DNA from: Deltaproteobacteria bacterium
GTDB lineage: Bacteria; Myxococcota_A; Polyangia; JACPQR01
Length of the DNA: 64,000 bases
Assembly: GCA_016190375.1 (NCBI GenBank)
Contig: JACPQR010000205.1
Span: 62,001 to 126,000, forward strand
Direction of reading: 5' to 3'
Part shown: positions 16,451 to 25,281 of the stretch, piece after piece
Position numbering within the stretch: the first letter of the stretch is position 1
Layout: each line of letters begins with the position of its first letter
Made by a program: the position numbers and the translations under genes
Notes under the pieces: generated by a model
Database searches by the model: none
Told to the model about the DNA's origin: nothing
The model's input: the letters and a program-made list of their open reading frames with translations, nothing else

Positions 16451-18376
16451 GTGATCGGCATCTCTCGGCTCGGCAAGAGCTACGGCGCGCGGACGCTGTT
16501 CGCGGACGTGTCGCTCGAGCTCGGCGTGGGAGCGCGCTACGGGCTCGTGGGGGCGAACGGATCCGGCAAGACCACGCTCTTGCGGATCCTGGCCGGCGAG
16601 GAGGCGGCGAGCGACGGCAGCGTGCACGTGGTTCGTGGCGCGCGGCTCGGAGTGCTGCAGCAGGACCGCTTCCTCGACGACGCCGAGACCGTGCTCACGG
16701 TCGCGATGCGCGGAGACGGCATTGTGTGGACGGCGCTCGAGAAGCAGCGGCGCCTCCTCGAGTCGGGGTCGCCCGACCCGGTGCGGCTCGCCGAGATCGA
16801 GGACGTGCTCCACGCGAACGAGGGCCACGCGCTCGAATCGCGCGCCGGCACAGTCCTCGAGGGGCTCGGCATCCCGACCGTGCGCCACGGCGAGCTGCTC
16901 GGCGCCTTGTCCGGCGGCTTCAAGCTGCGGGTGCTCCTCGCGCAGGTGCTCCTGGCGGGCCCAGACGTTCTCTTGCTCGACGAGCCGACGAACCACCTCG
17001 ACATCCTATCGATCCGGTGGCTCGAGAAATGGCTCGGGCAGCACCGCGGCTGCTCGGTCGTCATCTCGCACGACCGGCGCTTCCTCGACAACGTCGCGAC
17101 GCACGTGCTCGACATCGACTACGGCACGGTGACGCTCTACCCGGGCGACTACACGGCGTTCGAGCGCCAGAAGCAGGAGACGCGCGAGCGCAAGGAGCTC
17201 CAGATCGCCCGCGCCGAGAAGGAGATCGCGCACAAGCGCGCGTTCGTCGAGCGGTTCGGCGCCAAGAACACCAAGGCGACGCAGGCCCAGAGCCGCCTCA
17301 AGCAGATCGCGCGCATCGAGGAGGGCATGCAAGAGGTCGCCCACTCCTCGCGGCGCGCCCCGTCGTTTCGGTTCGAGGAGGTGCGCCCGAGCGGCCGCGA
17401 CGTCCTGGAGGTCCGCGGCATCTGCAAGCGCTTCGGCTCGCTCCAGGTGCTCCGCGACGTCTCGCTCGTCCTGCGGCGCGGCGAGCGGATGGCCGTGATC
17501 GGCGCGAACGGGCTGGGCAAGTCGACGCTGCTCCGCATCCTCGTCGGCCGGCTCGATGCCGACGAAGGCGCGGTGAGCTGGGGCCACGAGGTCCGGACCG
17601 GCTACTTCCCTCAGGACCACCACGAGGTGCTCGCGGCGCCTGGGGAGACGGCGCTCGAGTTCCTCTGGTCGATCTGCCCCGCCGAGCCCGAGCGGTTCGT
17701 CCGCGGGCAGCTCGGACGCCTCCTGTTCTCGGGCGAGGACGTCGACAAGCCGGCGGGCCTCCTGTCGGGCGGCGAGGCCGCGCGCCTCGTCTTCTCGCGC
17801 CTGATGGTCGAGCGCCCGAACGTGCTCCTGCTCGACGAGCCGACCAACCACCTGGACCTCGAGGCCATCGGAGCGCTGACGCAGGCGCTGAAGCGCTACG
17901 AGGGCACCATCGTGCTCGTCTCGCACGACCGCTTCTTCGTCTCGCAGCTCGCCAGCCGCATCCTCGAGCTCGGTTCGGCTGGCCCCCGGGATTTCCCCGG
18001 CACCTACGACGAGTACCTCGAGCGCTGTGGCGACGATCACCTCGACGTCGACGCGGTGGCGGCGCGCGCTCGCCGCGAGCGTGCACCCCGCGCCGAAGGC
18101 ACGACCGCACCGTCGTGGGAGGAGCAGAAGCGCCGCCGCAACCAGCTCAAGGAGCTCCCGCTCCGCCGCGACCGCGCGTTGGCCGCGCTGGAACAGGCCG
18201 AGGCCCGCCGCCGCAGGATCCACGCCGCGTACGCCGATCCGGGCTTCTACGATCGGACCTCGCGAGAGGAGCTCGACGCCCTCGCCGCCGAGGACGAGGC
18301 GCTCGGGCGCCGGATCGAGGAGCTCGTCGCCGAATGGGAGCTGCTGGAGACCGCCCTCGAGGAGGCGGCGAGGTGA
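16451..18376 (+). CDS. ABC-F family ATPase (Uup-like, with C-terminal coiled coil)
   Basis: 641 residues with two ABC cassettes and no membrane domain, as in ABC-F translation factors. Cassette 1 has the Walker A GANGSGKTT, signature LSGGFKLRV and LLLDEPTNHLD. Cassette 2 has GANGLGKST, LSGGEAARL and LLLDEPTNHLD. A charged linker joins them (KELQIARAEKEIAHKRAF). The last ~110 residues (EEQKRRRNQLKEL onward) form a predicted coiled coil as in the Uup C-terminal domain. It probably acts on ribosomes. The start is a GTG; no strong ribosome binding site is seen. It is a different subfamily from the EttA-like gene at 23592. Confidence 0.92.
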   Translation: MIGISRLGKSYGARTLFADVSLELGVGARYGLVGANGSGKTTLLRILAGEEAASDGSVHVVRGARLGVLQQDRFLDDAETVLTVAMRGDGIVWTALEKQRRLLESGSPDPVRLAEIEDVLHANEGHALESRAGTVLEGLGIPTVRHGELLGALSGGFKLRVLLAQVLLAGPDVLLLDEPTNHLDILSIRWLEKWLGQHRGCSVVISHDRRFLDNVATHVLDIDYGTVTLYPGDYTAFERQKQETRERKELQIARAEKEIAHKRAFVERFGAKNTKATQAQSRLKQIARIEEGMQEVAHSSRRAPSFRFEEVRPSGRDVLEVRGICKRFGSLQVLRDVSLVLRRGERMAVIGANGLGKSTLLRILVGRLDADEGAVSWGHEVRTGYFPQDHHEVLAAPGETALEFLWSICPAEPERFVRGQLGRLLFSGEDVDKPAGLLSGGEAARLVFSRLMVERPNVLLLDEPTNHLDLEAIGALTQALKRYEGTIVLVSHDRFFVSQLASRILELGSAGPRDFPGTYDEYLERCGDDHLDVDAVAARARRERAPRAEGTTAPSWEEQKRRRNQLKELPLRRDRALAALEQAEARRRRIHAAYADPGFYDRTSREELDALAAEDEALGRRIEELVAEWELLETALEEAAR

Positions 18377-18515
18377 GGTCCCCGAGTGCCCGCCATGTGG
18401 AGGCGAGCGCGGGATCGACCGGAGCGGCGCGGCATTCTGCTACTGCCCGTGAGGTGCACGCGCCGTCGAGCCAACGCGAAGGGGAAACGTGAGCTGGAGG
18501 CCGTCCGGCCGGCTT

Positions 18516-21500
18516 CTACTTCTTCTCCCCGGAGCCCATCCTCTCGAGCGCGGCCGAGCTCATCGCCATGCCCTCGCGCCAGCCGATGCGGCGGGCGGCG
18601 TCGTAGGCGCGGCCGAAGGACATCCGGGCATCGTCCGCTTGCTTCTCGAGCAGGAGGATCGTCGCCAGGTTGTAGGACTGGCGCGCGACGCCGAGGCGGT
18701 CGCCGATCTCCTCGGACATCTTGAGCGCGCGCTCCGTGAACGCCCTCGCCTTCGCGGCCTCGCGACGCCTGGCGTAGATGCCGCCGATGTTGCCCAGAAG
18801 TCCCGCCGCGTGGACCTGGTCGTCCGTCCGCTCGGCGAGCTCGAGGGCCTGGCTGAAGAACGAGACGGCACGGTCGAGGTTGCCGAGCTCGAGCTGGGCG
18901 CGACCCAGCCCTGAGAGGAGCCGTCCCAGGACTGGCAGCGCCTCCTCGGCTCGCTCGCCCTCGACCACCTCGAGCCCCTTGAGCAGGCGCGCCGAGGCGG
19001 CGGCGATGTCGCCCGACGCGGTCGCGAGCTCGGCGAGGTCGCAGTGGAGCTTGCCGGCGAGGACGCGGTCGCGGTCAGCCTCGGCCACCGCCAGCGCGCC
19101 CTCGAGCTCGCGCTGGGCCCTCGCCGACTCGCCCGACAGCGCGAGCGCGCGCCCGTGGAGCCGGAGGAGCTCGAGCAAGACGGGCCGGTAGTCGCCGCGC
19201 CGCGCCACGTCGTAGCCCTCACGCAGTGCGGCCTCGGCCGCGGGGAGCTCACCGGCCTGCAGGAGCACGTCGCCGAGCTCGGCCGAGACCTCGCAGAAGG
19301 CTCGCTCCGATGCGCGGTCCGATCCCCCGAGAACGAGCTTCTTCGCGCCTTCCAGGATCGAGGCGGCCTTGGCGAGCTCGTACGCCTTGCGCTGCCGGAC
19401 GGCGGCGATCCTGAGAAAGTGCAGGGCGCCGGCGACGTCGCCCGAGCGGGCGAGGTGCTCCCCCAGCTCGGCGGCGAGCGAATCGGCGACCGCGCGGCCC
19501 GAACGCTGGATCTGCTCGGCCGCCTTGGCGTGCAGGGAGCGGACGACCGTCCTCTCGATCCGCTCGTACATGGTCTCGCGGATCACGGGCTGGCTGAACC
19601 GCAGGCGGCCCTCGCCAGCCTCGACCAATAGCCCCCTGCGCCGAAGCTCGGCCAGGCCGAGGTCGATCTCGGCGCGAGTGCCAGCGACGCTGAAGAGGAA
19701 GTCGATCTCGAGCTCGTCACCGAGGACGGCCGCGACGCCCAGGGTCGCCTGGGCTGCGGGCGACAGCGCGTCGATCCGCGAGCGCACGAGCGCCCGCAGG
19801 TCCTCGGCCTCGATCGTCTTCGCGGCGTCGGCCGAGACCGTCCAGGCTCCGGCGCTCGACCGCGTGAGCTTCCCGGTCGCGCGGAGCGTCATCAACCGCT
19901 GCTCGAGGATGAGCGGGTTACCGGCGGCCCGCCCGGTCACGGCCTGCAGCACTTCCGGTCCCGAGCCGCCCATGCCGAGCATCACCACGACGAGACGCGC
20001 GGCCAGCTCCGAGGTGAGGGGACCCAGCTCGTAGAGCTTCTTCTGGCGAGGCAGGGGGAAGGGGAGCCTGAAGTCGTTGCGATACGCCAGCACCAAGGGG
20101 ATCCCCAGCTCGGAGCTCTCGAGCGCGAGCCGCTGCGCCAGCGCGATGATCCGACCGTCGCCGAGCTGGAGGTCGTCGATCGCGACCACCAGCTTCCGGT
20201 CCCGGGCGAGGAGCCTCAGCGCGGCCACCACCGAGGCCACGACCTCGTCGCGGAGGCGCTGTCCGCCGAGGGCGACCTCCTGGTCCGCCTCGGCTGCCGG
20301 CTTGGCGAGCGACGCGAGGAGCCGGCGGCTCTCCGGATCGAGCTCCGCGAGGGCGGCCTGGCCCCACGTCGGCTCGGACAGCTCCAGGAGCGGATGCCGC
20401 CGGCCCCAGGACTGGACTGCTCGGACCGAGTGCCAGAGGACTCCCTTGTCTGCCAGCCGGAGGCCCAGCTCCCGGAGCAGCCGCGTCTTGCCGATTCCCG
20501 GCTCGCCCGTGACGATGGACACGGAAGGCGTCTTGGCTTCGCCGATGACATCGAGAAGGCTCGCGAGCTCCTCGTCTCGGCCGACGAAAGGCGTCAGGAC
20601 TCTGAACGTCGCCGAGCTCGTGTCCTCGAGGTTCTGCACGCCCAGGACCTGGAACATCCCCGCGGAGGTCTCGCCCTCGCGCGGCGGTACCGGCGCGATG
20701 CGAAAACGGGTGGCGCAGGTCTTCGCGAGCGTCTCGCCGATCAGGATCTGTCCGGCGCTCGCGCGCTCGCAGACCTCGCGGAGGCGCTGCGGCCATTCCC
20801 CCACCGGCCGGTAGGCGAAGGCCTTGTCGCTCGCCTTGCCGTTGGCGAGCACCTTGCCCTGCGCCAACGACACCCTCAACGCCGGCGTGCCGGTCGCCGC
20901 GAGCCTGACCTCGGAGAGCTCGGTCGCGATGCGAACCGCGCGGTCGAGGTCGTCGTCCTTGGCCGCGCCCAGACCGACGAGGAACATGATGGGCGAGGGG
21001 CGCGATCGATCGAAGAACGCGCCGTGTTCGGCGGCGATGGCGTCGGCGGCCTGGCCGATCCGCCCGCGCTCGCCGGCGTCCAGCGTGTATGCGGGGTCGG
21101 GATCGGCCCGTACGGCGTAGACGTCGCGAAGGTCGCCCTCGGCTTCGGTCCGGGTGGCGGCGATGTCGGCCATGACCTGCGAGGGCAGGATGCTCCTCAG
21201 GTCGGCGATGCGGTCCGACAGGCTCGAGCGCGCCGGCGGCTCGGTGATCTTGCGCGCCCGCGAGGTCGCGGCATCGGAGACGCCGGGGCCTGCCGCGCCG
21301 GAGAGCGCGTCCTGGAGCGCGCGCTTCATCTCCAGGGCGTTCGGGTGCCTTCGAGCCGGCTCCTTCTCGAGCGAGCGCATGACGACATCCTCGAGCGCCG
21401 GATCGATCCGTGCGCCTGGGTTCTTGCGGGACGGCGGCTCCGGTTGCTCGAAGACCTGGCGTGCGAAGATGGAGCTCTGACCGCGGCCCACGAACGGAGG

Positions 21501-22340
21501 CGAGCCGGCGAGCATCTGGTAGAGGATCGTTCCGGCGGCGTACAGGTCCGCGCGGTGGTCGAAGCCCTCGCCCCGCAGGTACTCGGGCGCCATGTAGGAG
21601 GGCGTCCCGATCACGCTGCCCGCGTGGGTGATCTGCTCGTGTTCCACCGTGTCCCGCATCGACGCGCTGCCGAAGTCGAGCACCTTGACGTGATCGGGGT
21701 TGCCAGGAAGGTCCGCGAGCATGAGGTTGCCGGGCTTCAGATCCCGGTGGATCACGCCGCCTCGATGGGCCGTCTCGAGGGCATCGCAGAGCTGGGCGAT
21801 GATCCGGACCGCGCGCTCGGCGGGCAGCGTCCTTTGCTCGCGGAGGATCTTCGAGAGCGCCCGCCCCTCGATCAGCTCCATCACGATGTAGAGGGTACCG
21901 TCCTCCTCCTGCCCGAAGTCGAAGACGCGGACGATGTTCGGGTGGTTCAGCGCGCTCGCCGCCTTGGCCTCGCGGAAGAAGCGCGCGGCGAAGTCCTGCT
22001 CCGCCAGGAATTGCGGGTGCAGCATCTTGACGCAGACGCCGACGTCGAGGGGACGCTGGACGGCCATGTAGACACGCCCCATGCCGCCGGTGCCTATTGC
22101 CTCGACGATGGCGTACTTGCCCGAGCCGAGGACCCGGCCGATGTTGGGGTCGGCGACGGTCCCCTCGGGCACGGTCTCCTGGACCGTCACCTCGATCTCT
22201 GGCTCGTCCTCATCACGCGCGGCCGGCGGCGACTCCGGCACCATGCCGCTCCTGGTCACGACGCTCGCGCATCTCGGGCAGGGCAGCGAGGCGTCGGCGC
22301 GCGGCGCTCCACAGGACGTGCAATGGACGAGGTCGGCCAT
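18516..22340 (-). CDS. Giant Ser/Thr kinase - cyclase-like - AAA ATPase - TPR regulator
   Basis: 1274 residues. It opens with a zinc ribbon (Cys7, 10, 21, 24). The kinase domain (about 70-345) has GTGGMGRVYMAV, VCVKML, VIHRDLKPGN, VLDFGSAS and SYMAPE, all the catalytic residues. A region at about 390-580 has the layout of a class III cyclase (PSPIMFLVGLGAAKDDDLDRA, ASAGQILIGETLA) but without obvious metal-binding Asp residues. An ATPase domain follows with PFVGRDEELASLL and Walker A GEPGIGKTRLL, then about eight TPRs to the end. This is the AfsR/adenylyl-cyclase-ATPase-like regulator architecture fused to a kinase, apparently cytoplasmic. It is divergent from the DUF423 gene. Confidence 0.94.
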   Translation of the reverse strand: MADLVHCTSCGAPRADASLPCPRCASVVTRSGMVPESPPAARDEDEPEIEVTVQETVPEGTVADPNIGRVLGSGKYAIVEAIGTGGMGRVYMAVQRPLDVGVCVKMLHPQFLAEQDFAARFFREAKAASALNHPNIVRVFDFGQEEDGTLYIVMELIEGRALSKILREQRTLPAERAVRIIAQLCDALETAHRGGVIHRDLKPGNLMLADLPGNPDHVKVLDFGSASMRDTVEHEQITHAGSVIGTPSYMAPEYLRGEGFDHRADLYAAGTILYQMLAGSPPFVGRGQSSIFARQVFEQPEPPSRKNPGARIDPALEDVVMRSLEKEPARRHPNALEMKRALQDALSGAAGPGVSDAATSRARKITEPPARSSLSDRIADLRSILPSQVMADIAATRTEAEGDLRDVYAVRADPDPAYTLDAGERGRIGQAADAIAAEHGAFFDRSRPSPIMFLVGLGAAKDDDLDRAVRIATELSEVRLAATGTPALRVSLAQGKVLANGKASDKAFAYRPVGEWPQRLREVCERASAGQILIGETLAKTCATRFRIAPVPPREGETSAGMFQVLGVQNLEDTSSATFRVLTPFVGRDEELASLLDVIGEAKTPSVSIVTGEPGIGKTRLLRELGLRLADKGVLWHSVRAVQSWGRRHPLLELSEPTWGQAALAELDPESRRLLASLAKPAAEADQEVALGGQRLRDEVVASVVAALRLLARDRKLVVAIDDLQLGDGRIIALAQRLALESSELGIPLVLAYRNDFRLPFPLPRQKKLYELGPLTSELAARLVVVMLGMGGSGPEVLQAVTGRAAGNPLILEQRLMTLRATGKLTRSSAGAWTVSADAAKTIEAEDLRALVRSRIDALSPAAQATLGVAAVLGDELEIDFLFSVAGTRAEIDLGLAELRRRGLLVEAGEGRLRFSQPVIRETMYERIERTVVRSLHAKAAEQIQRSGRAVADSLAAELGEHLARSGDVAGALHFLRIAAVRQRKAYELAKAASILEGAKKLVLGGSDRASERAFCEVSAELGDVLLQAGELPAAEAALREGYDVARRGDYRPVLLELLRLHGRALALSGESARAQRELEGALAVAEADRDRVLAGKLHCDLAELATASGDIAAASARLLKGLEVVEGERAEEALPVLGRLLSGLGRAQLELGNLDRAVSFFSQALELAERTDDQVHAAGLLGNIGGIYARRREAAKARAFTERALKMSEEIGDRLGVARQSYNLATILLLEKQADDARMSFGRAYDAARRIGWREGMAMSSAALERMGSGEKK

Positions 22341-22443
22341 CCGGTCGCGATCGGCCGCTACGATAGCAGCTCCGAGCGGGCGCGTGCGCGCCGTCGCGCG
22401 GGTGCGTGCGGGCGCACGGGTACGTGCGTGCTAGCCTGGAGCG

Positions 22444-22827
22444 ATGGCGCGAGCGCTCCTGGCGGCGGCGGCGGTGTCGGGCTTTCTGGCCGTGGCCCTC
22501 GGCGCTTTCGGAGCGCACGGCCTCGAGCGTCATCTCGCGGGAGCCCCGGACCTCGCGCGCCGCATGGAGTGGTGGCGCACCGCCGCGGCCTACCACCTCG
22601 CGCACTCCCTGGCCGTGGCAATCGCGGCGCTCGTCGCCGGCCGCGCCGGCACGGCGGGCGTGGTCGGGGCTCTCGCCTTCCTCGCCGGGATCGTCCTCTT
22701 CTCCGGGAGCCTTTACGCCATGACGCTGACGGGAGCCCGCGGTCTTGGCGCGGTGACGCCGGTGGGTGGAGTGGCGTTCCTGGTCGGCTGGGCCGCGCTC
22801 CTCGTGGCAGCGCTGCGGATGCGCTAG
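22444..22827 (+). CDS. DUF423 family membrane protein
   Basis: 127 residues with four hydrophobic helices. It shows the family hallmarks ALGAFGAHGLERHL near the N-terminus, AYHLAHSLAVAIAAL in the middle, and LFSGSLYAMTLTGARGLG then TPVGGVAFLVGW in the second half. The family (YgdD/YwdK) is conserved and of unknown function. The stop overlaps the end of the convergent TPR lipoprotein gene by four bases. Confidence 0.92.
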   Translation: MARALLAAAAVSGFLAVALGAFGAHGLERHLAGAPDLARRMEWWRTAAAYHLAHSLAVAIAALVAGRAGTAGVVGALAFLAGIVLFSGSLYAMTLTGARGLGAVTPVGGVAFLVGWAALLVAALRMR

Positions 22828-23438
22828 CGGTCGGGAGCGATGTCCGTCGGCGTCGCAGGTGCGGGCATGCCCCTCATCTCCACGCTCAGGTGGCGGCTCG
22901 CGAGCGCCTCGAACCTCGAATCGCCTCGCAGCGCGGCAAGGTCTGGATCGGAGCGAGCGCGGAGCACCCAGAACGCGGGGCTCCGGTGCGTTCGCGGCGA
23001 GGGATCCCGCACCTCGAAGCGCACCGCGGCCGCGAGGGCCGACTCGAGCTCGGCGATGCAGCCCTCCCGGTCGCCGGCACCGCAGCGGGCGCAGGCCAGG
23101 TTGTAGTGGGTCTGTGCCGGATCCGGCGTGAACCGGAGGGCAGCCTCGAGCCACGTTCGAGCCGTGGCGAAGTCGTGCTCGGCCAGGTAGGAGACGCCGA
23201 TTCCCTCCGTCGCGATCCAGACTTCGCGATCCGACAGCGCCGCTCCCCGCCTGTGCAGATCGAGCGCTCGCCGCAGCTCGGCCCGCGCCGTGGTCGCGCG
23301 TGGCGGCGACTCGCGCAGCGCGGCGCTCCCGGCGGCAACATGGGCCCGCGCGAACCGGGCTTGCAGCGCCTGCGATGGCGGAAGAGGGCGGCTCGGGCCG
23401 CAGCCCCCAATCAGCACGAGAACTGCCAGACGAAGCAT
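22824..23438 (-). CDS. TPR-containing lipoprotein
   Basis: 204 residues from ATG 23438. The signal peptide LRLAVLVLIGGC ends in a lipobox, Cys13. Two TPR-like helical pairs follow (IATEGIGVSYLAEHDFATA and HYNLACARCGAGDREGCIAE), then a SDPDLAALRGDSRFEAL motif typical of secreted TPR proteins. It is probably periplasmic and lipid-anchored. A longer in-frame start at 23495 would run into the palindromic repeat and is rejected. The promoter region is shared with ettA and contains the large palindrome. Confidence 0.85.
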   Translation of the reverse strand: MLRLAVLVLIGGCGPSRPLPPSQALQARFARAHVAAGSAALRESPPRATTARAELRRALDLHRRGAALSDREVWIATEGIGVSYLAEHDFATARTWLEAALRFTPDPAQTHYNLACARCGAGDREGCIAELESALAAAVRFEVRDPSPRTHRSPAFWVLRARSDPDLAALRGDSRFEALASRHLSVEMRGMPAPATPTDIAPDR

Positions 23439-23570
23439 GGGGACGAGGTTAACAAGTTCACGAATGGGCTTGGGAGGTCCGGCGGGCCATGGCACGCAGG
23501 CGCCTCGGGGCCGTCAAGGCGGCCCCGAGGCGCTCCCGAGCCCATTCGTGAACTTGTTAACTCCGTCCCC
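23439..23570. repeat. Compound palindrome (REP/REPIN-like element)
   Basis: The outer arms 23439-23470 and 23539-23570 are inverted copies: GGGGACG, two mismatches, then a perfect GTTAACAAGTTCACG and AATGGGCT. Inside lies a second perfect 14-bp stem (23500-23513 and 23520-23533, GCGCCTCGGGGCCG) with a six-base loop. The element fills the gap between two divergent genes. The GGGGACGGAGTTAAC-like terminus resembles REP sequences that are mobilised by TnpA-REP (RAYT) transposases; this comparison is from memory. Confidence 0.85.
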
Positions 23571-23591
23571 GTTGCTAGACTGCCGCACTCC

Positions 23592-25271
23592 ATGGCGCAC
23601 CAGTACATCTTCACCATGCAGGACCTGCGGAAGGTCTTCCCTCCGAACCGCGAGGTCCTGAAAGGCATCTGGCTCTCGTTCCTGCCGGGCGCCAAGATCG
23701 GCGTCCTCGGAGCGAACGGCGCCGGCAAGAGCACGCTGCTCCGCATCATGGCGGGGGTGGATACGGAGTTTCTCGGCGAGGCGTGGCCGGCGGCGGGAAC
23801 CCGGATCGGGTACCTCCCGCAGGAGCCCATGCTCGATCCGGACAGGGATGTCCTCGGCAACGTCCAGGAGGCGGTGAAGTCGACGAGGGATCTCCTGGCC
23901 CGCTTCGACGAGCTCAACATGAAGCTCGGAGAGAGCCTCTCGGACGACGAGATGGCGGCCGTCATCGAGGAGCACGGCAAGGTCCAGGACGCGATCGAGG
24001 CGTGCAACGGCTGGGACCTCGACCGCACGCTCGAGATCGCGATGGACGCGCTCAGACTCCCGCCGCCCGATGCGCGGGTCGAGACCCTGTCGGGCGGCGA
24101 GCGGCGCCGAGTCGCCCTCTGCCGCGTGCTGCTCGAGCGGCCCGACATGCTCCTCCTCGACGAGCCCACGAACCACCTCGACGCGGAGTCGGTGGCCTGG
24201 CTCGAGCGACACCTCCAGGAGTTCCCCGGGACCGTGGTGGCGATCACCCACGACCGCTACTTCCTCGACAACGTGGCGGGCTGGATCCTCGAGCTCGACC
24301 GCGGCGCGGGGATCCCCTGGCAGGGCAACTACAGCTCCTGGCTCGACCAGAAGCAGAAGCGTCTGGTCCAGGAGGAGAAGCAGGCCTCGGCGCGGCAGCG
24401 AACCCTCGACCGCGAGCTCGAGTGGATCCGCATGTCGCCACGCGCCCGGCAGGCCAAGAGCAAGGCGCGCATCAGCGCCTACGAGGCGCTCGTGGCCCAG
24501 GAGCTCGACAAGCTGCCCGAGACCGTCGAGATCCCGATCCCTCCGGCGCCGCGGCTCGGCGACGTCGTGGTCGTGGCCGAGCACGTCAGGAAGGCGTACG
24601 GTGACAAGCTCCTGTTCGACGATCTGAGCTTCCGCCTGCCGCCCGGCGGCATCGTGGGAGTGATCGGCGCGAACGGAGCGGGCAAGACGACGCTGTTCAG
24701 GATGATCTTCGGCCAGGAGAACGCGGACGCCGGCAGCCTGAAGATCGGCGAGACCGTGAGACTCGCGTACGTCGATCAGAACCGCGACGCGCTCGAGCCC
24801 GACAAGACCGTCTGGGAGGAGATCTCGGGCGGCCTCGAGACGCTGGAGGTCGGCAAGCGAAAGATCTCTTCGCGCGCGTACGTCGGCAGCTTCAACTTCA
24901 AGGGAACCGATCAGCAGAAGCGAGTCGGGGACCTGTCGGGCGGCGAGCGAAACCGCGTCCACCTCGCCAAGCTCCTCAGGCGCGGCGGGAACCTGCTCCT
25001 CCTCGACGAGCCGACGAACGACCTGGACGTCGACACGCTGCGCGCGCTCGAAGACGCGCTCCTCTCCTTCGCGGGCTGCGTCGTGGTGATCAGCCACGAC
25101 CGGTGGTTCCACGACCGGATCGCGACCCACATGCTGGCGTTCGAGGGCGACAGCCGGGTCGTCTGGTTCGAGGGCAACTACCAGGAGTACGAGGCCGATC
25201 GCCGCCGCCGCCTCGGAGCCGAGGCGGATCGACCGCACCGGATCAAGTACCGCCCGCTGCGCAGGGACTAG
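23592..25271 (+). CDS. ettA: Energy-dependent translational throttle protein EttA (ABC-F)
   Basis: 559 residues, close to the usual ~555. It has two ABC cassettes: Walker A GANGAGKST and GANGAGKTT, signatures LSGGERRRVALCRVLL and LSGGERNRVHLAKLL, Walker B LLLDEPTNHLDAESVAWLE and LLLDEPTNDLDV. The insert after the first Walker A (residues ~95-135, the arm) and the basic linker MSPRARQAKSKARI match EttA, which binds the ribosomal E site and gates the first peptide bond according to ATP/ADP. The start ATG 23592 follows the palindromic element by 21 bases. An aldo/keto reductase begins 10 bases after its stop. Confidence 0.95.
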   Translation: MAHQYIFTMQDLRKVFPPNREVLKGIWLSFLPGAKIGVLGANGAGKSTLLRIMAGVDTEFLGEAWPAAGTRIGYLPQEPMLDPDRDVLGNVQEAVKSTRDLLARFDELNMKLGESLSDDEMAAVIEEHGKVQDAIEACNGWDLDRTLEIAMDALRLPPPDARVETLSGGERRRVALCRVLLERPDMLLLDEPTNHLDAESVAWLERHLQEFPGTVVAITHDRYFLDNVAGWILELDRGAGIPWQGNYSSWLDQKQKRLVQEEKQASARQRTLDRELEWIRMSPRARQAKSKARISAYEALVAQELDKLPETVEIPIPPAPRLGDVVVVAEHVRKAYGDKLLFDDLSFRLPPGGIVGVIGANGAGKTTLFRMIFGQENADAGSLKIGETVRLAYVDQNRDALEPDKTVWEEISGGLETLEVGKRKISSRAYVGSFNFKGTDQQKRVGDLSGGERNRVHLAKLLRRGGNLLLLDEPTNDLDVDTLRALEDALLSFAGCVVVISHDRWFHDRIATHMLAFEGDSRVVWFEGNYQEYEADRRRRLGAEADRPHRIKYRPLRRD

Positions 25272-25281
25272 GGGAACCGCC

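Noticed and set aside
13986..18530. A 19-base match CGGCTTCTACTTCTTCTCC near 13987 and 18510.
   Set aside because: Both copies are at gene ends coding low-complexity residues on opposite strands, with no flanking similarity; probably coincidence.
20394..25271. A 1625-codon plus-strand open frame.
   Set aside because: Its first two thirds are antisense to the kinase at 18516-22340 and run through the palindromic element; only the last 559 codons (ettA) have protein character and a start.
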